From the IMG/VR virus record IMGVR_UViG_3300027749_000101, positions 1-64,000 of that record: a stretch of DNA of 64,000 nt. One strand, given 5' to 3'. The DNA comes from a virus. How positions within the stretch are numbered: position 1 is the first letter of the stretch; every line of letters begins with the position of its first letter. Shown one piece after another: positions 41,171 through 49,677 of this stretch. The notes beneath the pieces are model-generated. The model was not told where the DNA came from, searched no databases, and saw nothing but the letters and a program-made list of their open reading frames with translations. A program made the position numbers and the translations under genes.

Positions 41171-42187
41171 ATGACTAATCTATTTCGCAAAGCCGCAATC
41201 TTCACTGACATACACTTTGGACTCAAATCCAATTCAACCTTGCACAATGAAGATTGTTTGGCTTTTGTAAAATGGGCCACAGCCAAGGCCAAGGCGGAAG
41301 GTTGCGAAACTGCCATGTTCCTGGGCGACTGGCACAACAATCGAGCCAGTCTTAACATTGTTACACTCAACTACAGCCTTCGATCACTGGAGCACCTGAA
41401 TGCTAATTTTGAACATGTGTATTTTATTCCTGGTAATCACGATTTGTATTATCGGGATAAACGTGATATACAGAGCGTGGAATGGGCACGACATCTCCCG
41501 AATGTTACTATATGTAACGATTGGTTCCATAGTGGTGATGTTGTTATTGCCCCTTGGCTGTGCGGTGACGATCACAAGAGAATACCCAAACTAAACGGCA
41601 AGTACATGTTTGGGCACTTTGAACTGCCGGGCTACTTGATGAACGCCATGGTAGAGATGCCGGATCATGGCGAAGTGCGTAGAGAAGACTTTGAAAATTT
41701 TGAACATGTATTCACCGGACACTTCCACAAACGACAGACTAAGAAAAATATTACCTATATCGGTAATGCGTTCCCTCACAATTATGCAGATGCTGGTGAC
41801 GACGAAAGAGGACTTACTATACTGGAATGGGGAGCAGCGCCTGCGTTTCATGCTTGGCCTGCTCAACCGACGTATAGAGTATACGGTCTCGCCAACCTTA
41901 TTGATAACGCTCCAACTCTTCTTAAGCCCAAGATGCATGTGCGTGTTGGACTAGACATTGAGATTTCATACGAAGAAGCCAACTTCATCAAAGAAACTTT
42001 TGTAAAAGATTACGACTTACGTGAGATGAGTTTGATTCCAAACAAGAATTCAGATGTGGACACAGACATGGCGCCAGGCGAAATCAAATTTGAGTCAGTA
42101 GATCAAATTGTTACAGACCAACTCACAAATATTGAGTCAGAATTTTACGACAATAAGCTACTATTGAAGATTTATCAGAACCTATGA
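41171..42187 (+). CDS. 47: recombination endonuclease subunit gp47 (SbcD/Mre11 family)
   Basis: 338 residues, the same as T4 gp47 (about 339). The metallophosphatase motifs are present: D13-I-H15 (FTDIHFG), G52-D53-W-H55 with N56, G88-N89-H90-D91 and later a GHFHKRQ block. gp47 is the nuclease of the gp46/gp47 complex, which resects DNA ends for recombination-dependent replication, the T4 equivalent of Mre11/Rad50. Twelve bases separate it from gp55. Its stop overlaps the next ATG (ATGA), so the two inserted genes before gp46 are translationally coupled to it. Confidence 0.95.
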   Translation: MTNLFRKAAIFTDIHFGLKSNSTLHNEDCLAFVKWATAKAKAEGCETAMFLGDWHNNRASLNIVTLNYSLRSLEHLNANFEHVYFIPGNHDLYYRDKRDIQSVEWARHLPNVTICNDWFHSGDVVIAPWLCGDDHKRIPKLNGKYMFGHFELPGYLMNAMVEMPDHGEVRREDFENFEHVFTGHFHKRQTKKNITYIGNAFPHNYADAGDDERGLTILEWGAAPAFHAWPAQPTYRVYGLANLIDNAPTLLKPKMHVRVGLDIEISYEEANFIKETFVKDYDLREMSLIPNKNSDVDTDMAPGEIKFESVDQIVTDQLTNIESEFYDNKLLLKIYQNL

Positions 42188-42990
42188 TCTATTGTGTTTG
42201 GTATCCCAGTGGTGGATTTGGGCACTTTATCAATGCGGTATTAACCTTGCATGGTGATAATTTTGTAAGACCATCAAAGTCTTTAGAATTTTCCAAAAAC
42301 GGCAATAGCCATAATCTTGATTTGGTTGTTCCCAAGTACTTGTACGAATGCTGGCCAGGCGGAATTGAGTTCCTCAATGGTAAAAATTATTGTGTGCTAG
42401 TAGACAACGGGATCAACAACGAGTCAACTCAGTTTAAATCTATATTTCCCAATTCAATTGTTATCAAAATTTGTTATACAGATCGTACTTGGCCTATTGT
42501 TGCTCGAACTATGATTGATAAAGCCATGGAAAGCAGTCTTGAAGAACAATTGTCAACTGATGTTTGGAACACAGATGCTCCTTGGGCACGGCGTGAAAAG
42601 TATTTTTTGTTTTTGCGTGATCATGAATTTAGGCATGCATGGAAATCTCAAGAAGATAGTGCAATATACATAGACGAGTTATACAATGACTATGATGAGT
42701 TTTTTTACACCGTAAATTCTATTGTAAAACTAAACTGGTGCAAAGATTTATGGTCCGAATGGCGCACTGCAAATGCCACGTACATTGATCCAATCAAAGA
42801 TGCAAAAAGTGTTTTGAACTATGTAAAAATGCAATGTTCATCTGACTTGACACATGTTACAGACATATGGACTCAGGCTGTGATTTACTATTACATTTGG
42901 CTGGAGTTTGGCATTGAAGTTCCTCACAACGATTTTGCTGACTTTTTTACTAATACCGATCAAATTATAAAGCTAACATGCGAGTATTAA
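42184..42990 (+). CDS. hypothetical protein inserted between gp47 and gp46
   Basis: 268 residues, no recognised family. It opens with a hydrophobic strand and WYPSGGFGHFINAVLTLHG, a glycine-rich turn at a position typical of nucleotide-binding folds. The protein at 3241-3792 begins similarly (YPGSGGH). A conserved-looking DAPWARREKYFLF segment follows. No signal or membrane segment. It is coupled by ATGA to gp47 and overlaps the next gene by 13 bases. A phosphate- or nucleotide-binding role, perhaps sulfotransferase- or kinase-like, is a guess. Confidence 0.6.
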   Translation: MIYCVWYPSGGFGHFINAVLTLHGDNFVRPSKSLEFSKNGNSHNLDLVVPKYLYECWPGGIEFLNGKNYCVLVDNGINNESTQFKSIFPNSIVIKICYTDRTWPIVARTMIDKAMESSLEEQLSTDVWNTDAPWARREKYFLFLRDHEFRHAWKSQEDSAIYIDELYNDYDEFFYTVNSIVKLNWCKDLWSEWRTANATYIDPIKDAKSVLNYVKMQCSSDLTHVTDIWTQAVIYYYIWLEFGIEVPHNDFADFFTNTDQIIKLTCEY

Positions 42991-43721
42991 CATTATCAGA
43001 CGGGTTTGGCGATCCTTACCCTCCAAATTCTTGGTATCTAAAATATTACAAGTGGCCAGAAATAATTGGTCTGATGACCAAAGACACAACAATCAACAAT
43101 CGAAGTAGATATGGTGCCGGTAATGAATTTATGATCAACATGCTAAAACATCACATTGATCAAACAGATATGGTATTAGTGCAATGGTCAATACCAAGAA
43201 GATTAGATTTGATATTGACAGATCAGAATGTAAAATTTTGGGAACCTGCAATAGCCAGTGATACTGCTTATCATGACAATATTGTAAATTGCGGCCAAGA
43301 TCGTTTTTGGATCAGTAGTGCATCCGTTATAAAACCTGTGAGAGACTATCACGAACACTATGTATCAATGAGACAGCATCAATTAAGGTCGCAAATTTAC
43401 ATAGACTATGCTAAACTGTTGCTTGATAAACACAAGATACCTTATCAATTTATGTTGGTGTATGATAGTAATTATCTTGATGTTGATGCCAATTGGATTT
43501 GGCATCAACCAAAAAAAGGATTAGATTCGTTTAGACATCAGAGCAAGTATAAAGATTTGGATTTAAAATTTGTGCAACCTATACCATTGGTTGCATTTGA
43601 TTTTGTCAAACAGTATATAATGCCTACAGTTGATCTTCACTGGCGTGGTGATCACGAAATTGATGCAGTTGAAAACATGCTATACAGACATTATCAAGAA
43701 GCCGTAAAAAATAAACCATGA
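42978..43721 (+). CDS. SGNH-hydrolase-like protein (divergent), between gp47 and gp46
   Basis: 247 residues. The layout is that of SGNH proteins: a first strand ending in LSDGFGD (where GDS is expected), GAGNEF near residue 55 (block III-like) and a C-terminal DLHWRGDHEID near 217-227 (block V-like D-x-H). The nucleophile serine would precede the aspartate (L-S-D) rather than follow it, so activity is doubtful and the call is inference. It overlaps the previous gene by 13 bases and gp46 by ATGA. Together with the 268-residue gene it splits the gp47/gp46 pair. Confidence 0.45.
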   Translation: MRVLTLSDGFGDPYPPNSWYLKYYKWPEIIGLMTKDTTINNRSRYGAGNEFMINMLKHHIDQTDMVLVQWSIPRRLDLILTDQNVKFWEPAIASDTAYHDNIVNCGQDRFWISSASVIKPVRDYHEHYVSMRQHQLRSQIYIDYAKLLLDKHKIPYQFMLVYDSNYLDVDANWIWHQPKKGLDSFRHQSKYKDLDLKFVQPIPLVAFDFVKQYIMPTVDLHWRGDHEIDAVENMLYRHYQEAVKNKP

Positions 43722-45481
43722 TCCAAATTCGTAATCTCACTGTTAAAAACTTTATGAGTGTAGGCGCAGCCACACAGGCTATTGACTTTGACCGTAATGA
43801 CCTTACACTGGTGCTGGGGGAGAACTTGGACTTAGGCGGTGATGGATCAAGAAACGGCACAGGCAAGACCACAATTATCAATGCGCTGAGTTATGCCTTG
43901 TACGGTCAAGCATTATCAAACATACGCAAAGACAACCTAGTAAACAAGACCAATGCCAAACACATGTTGGTCAGCCTAGATTTTCACATCAACGGCACAG
44001 ACTATAAAATTGAGCGAGGACGCAAGCCCAATGTGCTCCGGTTCTATGTGAACAACGAACACAAGGCCGCAGAAGATGAGGCACAAGGGGATTCGAGAGA
44101 GACACAAGACGCCATAGAGCGTATTATCGGCATGAGCCATGACATGTTCAAACATGTGCTGGCGCTGAATACCTACACAGAACCGTTCCTAAGTTTGAAA
44201 GCCAACGACCAACGCACTATCATTGAACAGTTGTTGGGCATTACTCTGTTGAGCGAACGTGCTGACCGTATCAAAGAACTCAACCGGCAGACCAAAGATG
44301 CCATCCAGTCTGAAGAGTTCAGAATTCGTGCCGTACAAGAAGCCAACAAGCGTATTGAAGAACAAATACAGAGTTTGGAAAAGCGCCGGACCATGTGGCT
44401 GAAAAAGCAACAGGAAGATTGTGCAGGGTTTGCGCGGGCCATTGGCGATCTCGAACACATTGATATTGATGCCGAGGTGCAAGCACATAGAGACTTGGAA
44501 GCATTTCATATCAAGAAGAAAACCATAGACGAAGCCAACCGGTACATTCGTCAAATTGCCGCAGATGATGCTAAACAACAAAAACTGTTGGACAAACTCA
44601 AGACAGAGATTGCAGCCTTAGACGATCACAAGTGTCACTCATGTGGCCAGGACTTGCATGACAACAAACAAGATGAACTCAAGCAGGCCAAAGAAGAACT
44701 TTTACGTGATACTGCATTGCAATTGCTGGCCAATAACACTCAAACTCAAGAACATCAAGACACACTGGTCAGTTTTGGAGAATTGGGGATTGCGCCTACT
44801 GTGTTTTATGACACGCTAGAAGATGCCCTGAACCATCGCAACACTCTCAGCACACTTCGGACCAGTTTGGACACACGACAAACAGAATCAGATCCTTACA
44901 CAGAACAAATCGCAGACATGCAGGGACAGGCCCTGCAGGTTGTAAGTTATGATCACTTGAACGAACTCACTAGAGTGCAAGACCATCAAGACTTCTTGCT
45001 CAAACTACTGACCTCAAAAGATTCGTTTGTGCGCAAGAAAATCATTGACCAGAACTTGAGCTATCTCAATAGCCGGCTCACACACTACTTGGATCGTATT
45101 GGACTGCCACACACGGTGAAGTTCATGAACGACTTGAGTGTGAGTATCGAAGAACTAGGCCGTGAGCTGGACTTTGACAATTTGAGTCGCGGTGAACGCA
45201 ATCGACTGATCCTTAGCATGAGTTGGGCATTTCGTGATGTATGGGAAAGTTTATACTCACCCATCAACTTGTTGTTTATTGACGAGATGATTGACAACGG
45301 CTTGGACACACAAGGTGTTGAGAATGCATTAGGTTTGTTGAAGAAGATGAGTCGTGAACGCCACAAGTCAATCTGGTTGGTCAGTCACAGAGATGAACTC
45401 ACAAGTAGGGTAGAAAACATTCTCAAGGTCATCAAAGAAAACGGCTTTACCAGCTACAACACGGATGTAGAAATTGCGTAA
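43718..45481 (+). CDS. 46: recombination endonuclease subunit gp46 (SbcC/Rad50 family ATPase)
   Basis: 587 residues (T4 gp46 about 560). Walker A is at 43-51 (GSRNGTGKT), within a GENLDLGGDG context slightly longer than usual. Two long charged coiled-coil stretches flank a zinc-hook CHSC (C306, C309). The ABC signature is LSRGERNRL near 489-497 and Walker B is LLFIDE near 522. gp46 uses ATP to drive the nuclease gp47 on DNA ends. It is coupled by ATGA to the gene before; its end overlaps the first radical SAM gene by eight bases. Confidence 0.95.
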   Translation: MIQIRNLTVKNFMSVGAATQAIDFDRNDLTLVLGENLDLGGDGSRNGTGKTTIINALSYALYGQALSNIRKDNLVNKTNAKHMLVSLDFHINGTDYKIERGRKPNVLRFYVNNEHKAAEDEAQGDSRETQDAIERIIGMSHDMFKHVLALNTYTEPFLSLKANDQRTIIEQLLGITLLSERADRIKELNRQTKDAIQSEEFRIRAVQEANKRIEEQIQSLEKRRTMWLKKQQEDCAGFARAIGDLEHIDIDAEVQAHRDLEAFHIKKKTIDEANRYIRQIAADDAKQQKLLDKLKTEIAALDDHKCHSCGQDLHDNKQDELKQAKEELLRDTALQLLANNTQTQEHQDTLVSFGELGIAPTVFYDTLEDALNHRNTLSTLRTSLDTRQTESDPYTEQIADMQGQALQVVSYDHLNELTRVQDHQDFLLKLLTSKDSFVRKKIIDQNLSYLNSRLTHYLDRIGLPHTVKFMNDLSVSIEELGRELDFDNLSRGERNRLILSMSWAFRDVWESLYSPINLLFIDEMIDNGLDTQGVENALGLLKKMSRERHKSIWLVSHRDELTSRVENILKVIKENGFTSYNTDVEIA

Positions 45482-46325
45482 GATCAAAGTATTACACCTT
45501 GAACCTACTGATGTGTGTCAGGCCGCATGCCCGGCATGTGCTAGAGAAACTGACCCAAAGTTCCGCAAGGATCAAAAACATAACTTGACCATTGGGCACA
45601 TACAACGACATTTCAGTGATCGCAGGATCAAAAGTCTAGACAAAGTGTTCATGTGCGGCAACTATGGCGATCCAGCAGCAGGTGCTTACACTGGCGACAT
45701 TTATAAATGGGTTAGGCAGCTGAACCCTACCGTCACACTTGGTATGAATACCAACGGTGCTATACAAAACACTTTCTGGTGGCATGAAATTGGACGCTTG
45801 TTTAATCAGCCCCGGGACTATGTGGTGTTCAGTATTGATGGCTTGGAAGATACTAACAGTGTGTATAGAAAAGGTGTAAACTGGATCAAACTCATGCAGA
45901 ATGCACAGGCATTTATCGAAGCAGGTGGTTCGGCACACTGGGATATGTTGATCTATCAACACAACGAACATCAAGTTGATAAGTGCGAGCAGCTGGCTCG
46001 AAACATGGGATTCCGTTGGTTCCGTGCCAAAGTCAGCAAACGACCACTCATTGGCAGACTGGAGTGGCCACGCAACTATCAGGCACAATCTTTTGACGGT
46101 GCAATCAAGTGTCATGCTCAACAAGAAAAAAGTGCTTATATAGATGCTAGAGGTAATCTCAGTCCTTGTTGCTGGATAGGTGCCACACAAACAGATTTTG
46201 TTCGCAGTGACTCAGTTGTGGACTTTTACAAAAAGAAACATGGCATTTGTGTCGAAACATGCTCAACAGATCAATCACAAACAGCATTTTCAAATCAATG
46301 GCGTAAAGAGATAGAGTTATGTTAG
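45474..46325 (+). CDS. radical SAM/SPASM protein
   Basis: 283 residues. The radical SAM cluster motif is C15-X3-C19-X2-C22 (CQAACPAC), unusually near the N-terminus. A SPASM-type C-terminal half has C-H-A-Q, then YIDARGNLSPCCWIG, then CVETC, which could hold auxiliary clusters. SPASM proteins often modify peptides or proteins (anSME, PqqE), but the target here is unknown. The gene starts eight bases inside gp46 and ends seven bases inside the next, similar gene. So it is co-translated with the recombination genes, although a functional link is not evident. Confidence 0.85.
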   Translation: MRKIKVLHLEPTDVCQAACPACARETDPKFRKDQKHNLTIGHIQRHFSDRRIKSLDKVFMCGNYGDPAAGAYTGDIYKWVRQLNPTVTLGMNTNGAIQNTFWWHEIGRLFNQPRDYVVFSIDGLEDTNSVYRKGVNWIKLMQNAQAFIEAGGSAHWDMLIYQHNEHQVDKCEQLARNMGFRWFRAKVSKRPLIGRLEWPRNYQAQSFDGAIKCHAQQEKSAYIDARGNLSPCCWIGATQTDFVRSDSVVDFYKKKHGICVETCSTDQSQTAFSNQWRKEIELC

Positions 46326-47329
46326 CAACTTGGCATTTTCACATTGAGATATCCAGCAAGTGTACCTTGCGATGTCCTCGGTGCGCCCGCCAAGAAGTGC
46401 CCGATAGTCTTGTTAACACTGAACTAGATTTAAAATTTTTCAAACGCAACTTCACTCCAGAGTTTGTGCGAGCCAATGTAGAGAAGATTACATTCTGTGG
46501 CGACGACGGTGATCCAATCTATGCACATGATTTGGTACATGTGATTAGCTATCTCAAAAGTATACGACCTGTGGAGATTGTGATTGTCACCAACGGCTCG
46601 CACAAGAAGTTGACCTGGTGGACTCAGTTGGGCACTTTGTTGGACCATAACGACAGTGTGCATTTCAGCATAGACGGCTATGACAATGCCAGCAACAATC
46701 AGTATCGCGTGAACAGTGATTACGACAGCATTATTGATGGACTACAAACATTGCGCAGAATGAGTGCCTGTCAGATCGTGTGGGCCGCTATTGCATTCAA
46801 GTTCAACGAACATCATATTGATACAATGAAAAAACATGCTCAACAACTTGGTGTAGATAGATTTCAGTTGACCAAGAGCACAAAATTTGGTAGTGTGTAT
46901 CCATCTTACGGTGTAAACGATCCACTTGAACCCAGCGTAAAATTTGTAAGCAGTAGCCACAGATTTGAACGCGAAGTTACACCTTTTTCAGAAACAGGCG
47001 AATGGACCGCAATTCCTCTTACAAATTTAAAACTATTCAATCAAACCAAAAGTCGCAACGGCGTAATTCCGTTATGCGAGATAGGCAACAAAGGATTGTA
47101 CATTGATGCTCGTGGCAGGTTATTTCCCTGCTGTTGGGTGGCCAATAGATACAATCACAACTCAGACTGGCAACAACTAGCAAACACATTTGATCTAAAC
47201 ATAAAAACACTAACAAACGTATTGGCAGATAACTTTTGGATTGAACAGTTCCAAACTTTTAAGTGGCAAGAATGTCAAACCAAATGCTCTAGTGCATTGG
47301 TTGACAAAAAATACGCTACTTCTTGGTAA
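46319..47329 (+). CDS. radical SAM/SPASM protein
   Basis: 336 residues, paralogous to the gene before it. The cluster motif is C15-X3-C19-X2-C22 (CTLRCPRC), followed by FCGDDGDP and FSIDGYDN, which match FMCGNYGDP and FSIDGLED in the partner. The SPASM part has LCEIGNKGLYIDARGRLFPCCW and a late C-x3-C. The tandem pair might act in succession on one substrate or form a heterodimer. Seven-base overlap with the partner; the next gene starts 34 bases later. Confidence 0.85.
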   Translation: MLATWHFHIEISSKCTLRCPRCARQEVPDSLVNTELDLKFFKRNFTPEFVRANVEKITFCGDDGDPIYAHDLVHVISYLKSIRPVEIVIVTNGSHKKLTWWTQLGTLLDHNDSVHFSIDGYDNASNNQYRVNSDYDSIIDGLQTLRRMSACQIVWAAIAFKFNEHHIDTMKKHAQQLGVDRFQLTKSTKFGSVYPSYGVNDPLEPSVKFVSSSHRFEREVTPFSETGEWTAIPLTNLKLFNQTKSRNGVIPLCEIGNKGLYIDARGRLFPCCWVANRYNHNSDWQQLANTFDLNIKTLTNVLADNFWIEQFQTFKWQECQTKCSSALVDKKYATSW

Positions 47330-47363
47330 AAGGACTAACTATAGCACATAATCAAAATCACAC

Positions 47364-47792
47364 ATGACATGGCTTTATCAAGATACCCCAATTGAGACAC
47401 TGCCCGAAGAATGTGTAGGTTTTGTTTATCTAATCACAAATAATCTATCTGGACGCAAGTACATAGGCAAGAAACTCGCAAAATTTTCAAAAACAACATA
47501 CAAAATAGTCAAACAAAAGAACGGCACAAAGAAGCGGAAGAAGATACGCTCAAAGATCGACTCAGATTGGAGAGAGTACTACGGGTCAAGCCCAGAATTA
47601 ACCGCAGACGTAATCACCCTAGGCACCGAAAACTTTACCAGAGAAATACTTTACTATTGTAAATCAAAATCAGAATGTTCGTACATTGAAGCAAGAGAAC
47701 AGTTCACAAGAAAAGTATTAGAATCAACAGATTATTATAACGGCCATATTCAAGTTCGTGTGCATGGCTCACACATCATAAACAAACTTTAA
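47364..47792 (+). CDS. GIY-YIG family endonuclease (Seg-like)
   Basis: 142 residues. The GIY-YIG core appears as FVYLI (20-24) and KYIGKK (32-37), with a basic segment (KKRKKIRSKI), then WREYYGSS and a late E-A-R-E-Q-F. These fit small phage GIY-YIG nucleases, which cut DNA and often mobilise themselves or act in recombination. A catalytic arginine probably lies in the KKR/IRSK region and the glutamate in the EAREQF helix. The gene ends directly before the structured gene-free region 47793-48186, a setting reminiscent of homing endonucleases beside RNA elements. Confidence 0.75.
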   Translation: MTWLYQDTPIETLPEECVGFVYLITNNLSGRKYIGKKLAKFSKTTYKIVKQKNGTKKRKKIRSKIDSDWREYYGSSPELTADVITLGTENFTREILYYCKSKSECSYIEAREQFTRKVLESTDYYNGHIQVRVHGSHIINKL

Positions 47793-48164
47793 TCACGACT
47801 CTGTGCTGAGTGTTTGACTCAGCCCCATTGAGGAACGGTGCGATACCCGGTCCAGACTTGGGCGTCAAAGGCAACTGTTAACTTAAGGCAGCAAATGGTT
47901 TGGGCTCTGTGAAAAAGCAACCCATGCTCGTAGGACTTGGATCTATTTCGGGTTACTAGGGTTCCGTTGATATGTGAAGCTAGAGTAGGGGGTACCGGTC
48001 AACCGCCTCCGTGTTGGAAACAACAATCTCTTTAGAATAGATGACTGGGCTACTCGGATGATGCTCTCTCATGTTCACCGTGCATACGGTGAATTATGAC
48101 CAGTTAATCTGGATGATACTAAGTCAAGAAAACAGTTCGTTGTTGAGCGATAGCGAAAAACAAC
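47793..48164 (+). ncRNA. candidate structured RNA in gene-free region
   Basis: About 370 bases without a credible gene, and less AT-rich than ordinary spacers here. Perfect hairpins: 47805-47823 (GCTGAGT/ACTCAGC, loop GTTTG); 48012-48025 (TGTTG, GAAA tetraloop, CAACA); 48074-48093 (TTCACCGT/ACGGTGAA, loop GCAT); 48100-48112 (CCAG/CTGG); and 48139-48164 (GTTGTT/AACAAC). A terminator follows at once. No tRNA, tmRNA, RNase P or known riboswitch pattern was recognised. It may be the end of the gp55-gp46 transcript or a separate RNA. Strand is inferred from the terminator and the preceding gene, but the terminator works both ways. Confidence 0.5.
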
Positions 48165-48186
48165 AGACTTGCGTAGCAAGTCTTTT
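48165..48186 (+). terminator. bidirectional intrinsic terminator
   Basis: Eight-base-pair stem AGACTTGC/GCAAGTCT with a GTA loop, followed by TTTT on the plus strand and by GTTGTTTTT on the minus strand. It separates the rightward gp55-gp46 unit from the leftward hub operon, overlapping the stop codon of the latter's last gene. Confidence 0.8.
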
Positions 48187-48529
48187 AATCATCTAAGTTA
48201 GTATCTGGCCAATCTCTAAACAGTGCATGTTGAATTGTACCTGAAACAAACTGATTGAATGACTTGTGTTTGTCTTCCAGTTCGCCTTTGAGTGGTGCTA
48301 CTCGACGGAATGCTGAGTCCATTTGCCCCATGTCCCGGAACTCCATGAGTATCATCCATTCAGGCATGTCTGCGATTGAACGGAATCCCATCTTGCATCT
48401 AGTGATTCTGTATGACTCCATCTTGCCTTCTGAGATCAAATGATCAAAGAAACTTTTCATTCCATTCACCCAGTCAAGGTCAGTGATGTCGCCTTCTTTG
48501 TCTGCCCAAATTGTATATAAGTCTGCCAT
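48185..48529 (-). CDS. DUF6614-like small protein (ferredoxin-like fold)
   Basis: 114 residues. The pattern, ITDLDWVNGMKSFFDHLISE, then YRITRCKMGF, then WMILMEFRDMGQMDSAFRRV and a final ALFRDWPD, agrees with what I remember of DUF6614 proteins of marine bacteria. Those look like dimeric alpha/beta-barrel (ABM-type) proteins of unknown function. No search could be run, so the family name is tentative. Last gene of the leftward operon, two bases behind the GNAT-like gene. Confidence 0.55.
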   Translation of the reverse strand: MADLYTIWADKEGDITDLDWVNGMKSFFDHLISEGKMESYRITRCKMGFRSIADMPEWMILMEFRDMGQMDSAFRRVAPLKGELEDKHKSFNQFVSGTIQHALFRDWPDTNLDD

Positions 48530-48531
48530 GT

Positions 48532-48966
48532 TTACTCCAGTGGTCCTAGTATTTCAAATCCCGCCATGCTAGATTTGTATAAGTGTGCTTGCTCAAGGTA
48601 CAGGTATTGGAATCCTCGTTCCTTGTAGATAGCACACTCTGCTTTCATTGTTTCAATGCCCAAGCGTAGCTTTGGATTGTTGTAGTTCCATGCAAACTGA
48701 TCGCATAGTGCATTGTGGTTATCGTAGCGTTTGATTAAACTAAACGCCACTAATTTATCTCGGTCGTAGTAACCAATAACATCAGTCATTGAATCTGTGT
48801 AACGACTGTCAAATATAGGCATTACACTTGCAAAATGTTTGTATTTGCAGTAGTCCCTGTAGATTGTGTTTAGTTGCTTGATATCAGGTTCAAACAAGTA
48901 CTCCCACTTCACAGTTGGCGTATAGTTTGTTTTTGCTAGATCAATTCTGGCAAACTGATAGCTCAT
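48532..48966 (-). CDS. conserved phage protein, GNAT-like
   Basis: 144 residues. The arrangement WEYLFEP, then a TDVIGYYDRDKLVAFSLI strand pair, QFAWNYNNPKLRLGI, and FQYLYLEQAHLYKSSMAGFEILGP is that of a GNAT-like acyltransferase fold, here close to phage proteins often labelled Gcn5-related. No clear acetyl-CoA loop (R/Q-x-x-G-x-G/A) is visible, so it may not be an active acetyltransferase. The ATG overlaps the stop of the preceding gene (ATGA). Confidence 0.6.
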   Translation of the reverse strand: MSYQFARIDLAKTNYTPTVKWEYLFEPDIKQLNTIYRDYCKYKHFASVMPIFDSRYTDSMTDVIGYYDRDKLVAFSLIKRYDNHNALCDQFAWNYNNPKLRLGIETMKAECAIYKERGFQYLYLEQAHLYKSSMAGFEILGPLE

Positions 48967-49463
48967 CTCGGATCCTGTCGATGTTCAAATAAACCAACAA
49001 GATATTCTTCTGGCCAGTTGTGATAGAATCCCTTGTCAGCCATCAGTTTGGCTTTGGCATCAAGGTCGCTTAGGCTTTGCACTAGAGCCAGTGCATATGT
49101 GCCTTGGTTCATGCAAACTCCGTTCACCATTTCCACATCTGAGGGATGATCCTCTAGTGCAAGGAGATTGTTGCGCAACAAATGTTCTTTGTTGGCATTT
49201 TTCAAACTGTCACTGAACAACTCATATGGCCATTCTACTGGATCGTATGCATAGATTACAACTTCCCAGCTGCCCATGCCCCACCGAGCTTGATTTTGCA
49301 AATCAAAGTAAGGATCAACTCCCACTCGAACGTCATAGCTTTTTTTCATTCGTGCTGAGCGTGCATATGGACAGGGTGCCCAACCACCCAGAGCAGGATG
49401 CGGAACTTCCACAAAGTTCACGATCCACTGTTCTATATCTTGAGTGACTGTATCTAAGTCCAT
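48963..49463 (-). CDS. conserved phage hypothetical protein
   Basis: 166 residues. Notable features are VEVPHPALGGWAPCPYARSAR, VVIYAYDPVEWPYELF, LALEDHPSDVEMVNGVCMNQGTY and a C-terminal FEHRQDPR. I recognise this pattern from aquatic T4-like phages, where it stands next to the GNAT-like gene as it does here. The invariant-looking Cys, His and Asp residues could form a catalytic or metal site, but no function is known to me. The start overlaps the stop of the 58-residue gene by one base (TAATG). Confidence 0.65.
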   Translation of the reverse strand: MDLDTVTQDIEQWIVNFVEVPHPALGGWAPCPYARSARMKKSYDVRVGVDPYFDLQNQARWGMGSWEVVIYAYDPVEWPYELFSDSLKNANKEHLLRNNLLALEDHPSDVEMVNGVCMNQGTYALALVQSLSDLDAKAKLMADKGFYHNWPEEYLVGLFEHRQDPR

Positions 49464-49639
49464 TAGAAGAAAGGCAATCCAGATTTTTTAGTTGTTTCCA
49501 TGTTGTCTTTGGCCAGTTCTGAAATCATTGATCTTTCACTACTGCTGAGCAACAACACTTGATCGTAGGTTATACCGCCACGCATGTACCAAGCCAATTT
49601 GAAGCTTTCTTCGCGAATTGACTTGGCCTCCTGCTCCAT
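49463..49639 (-). CDS. small baseplate hub assembly-type protein, 58 residues
   Basis: A short helical protein behind the hub gene: SFKLAWYMRGGITYDQVLLL, then SSSERSMI, and ending in ETTKKSGLPFF. Small proteins of this form follow the gp26-type hub gene in aquatic T4-like phages; T4 has gp51 and gp28 in this neighbourhood, so an assembly factor is plausible. The ATG at 49639 is the only standard start in the frame; the open frame extends upstream past the end of the hub gene, so a non-ATG start (CTG, ATT) is possible. Its stop overlaps the next ATG (TAATG). Confidence 0.6.
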   Translation of the reverse strand: MEQEAKSIREESFKLAWYMRGGITYDQVLLLSSSERSMISELAKDNMETTKKSGLPFF

Positions 49640-49677
49640 ACTTTCGGTTATGTCAGTTATTTGCTCGGAGGTAGCGG

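Noticed and set aside
45474-47792. Precursor peptide for a radical SAM peptide-modifying system
   Set aside because: No short frame with a leader/core pattern or ribosome site was found next to any of the radical SAM loci.
47793-48164. tRNA, tmRNA or RNase P gene in the gene-free region
   Set aside because: No T-loop GGTTCRA pattern in a cloverleaf context, no tmRNA ends or tag frame, no RNase P core motifs.
47364-48164. Group I intron with encoded GIY-YIG nuclease
   Set aside because: No interrupted exon on either side and no convincing P7 pairing; kept only as a possibility to test.
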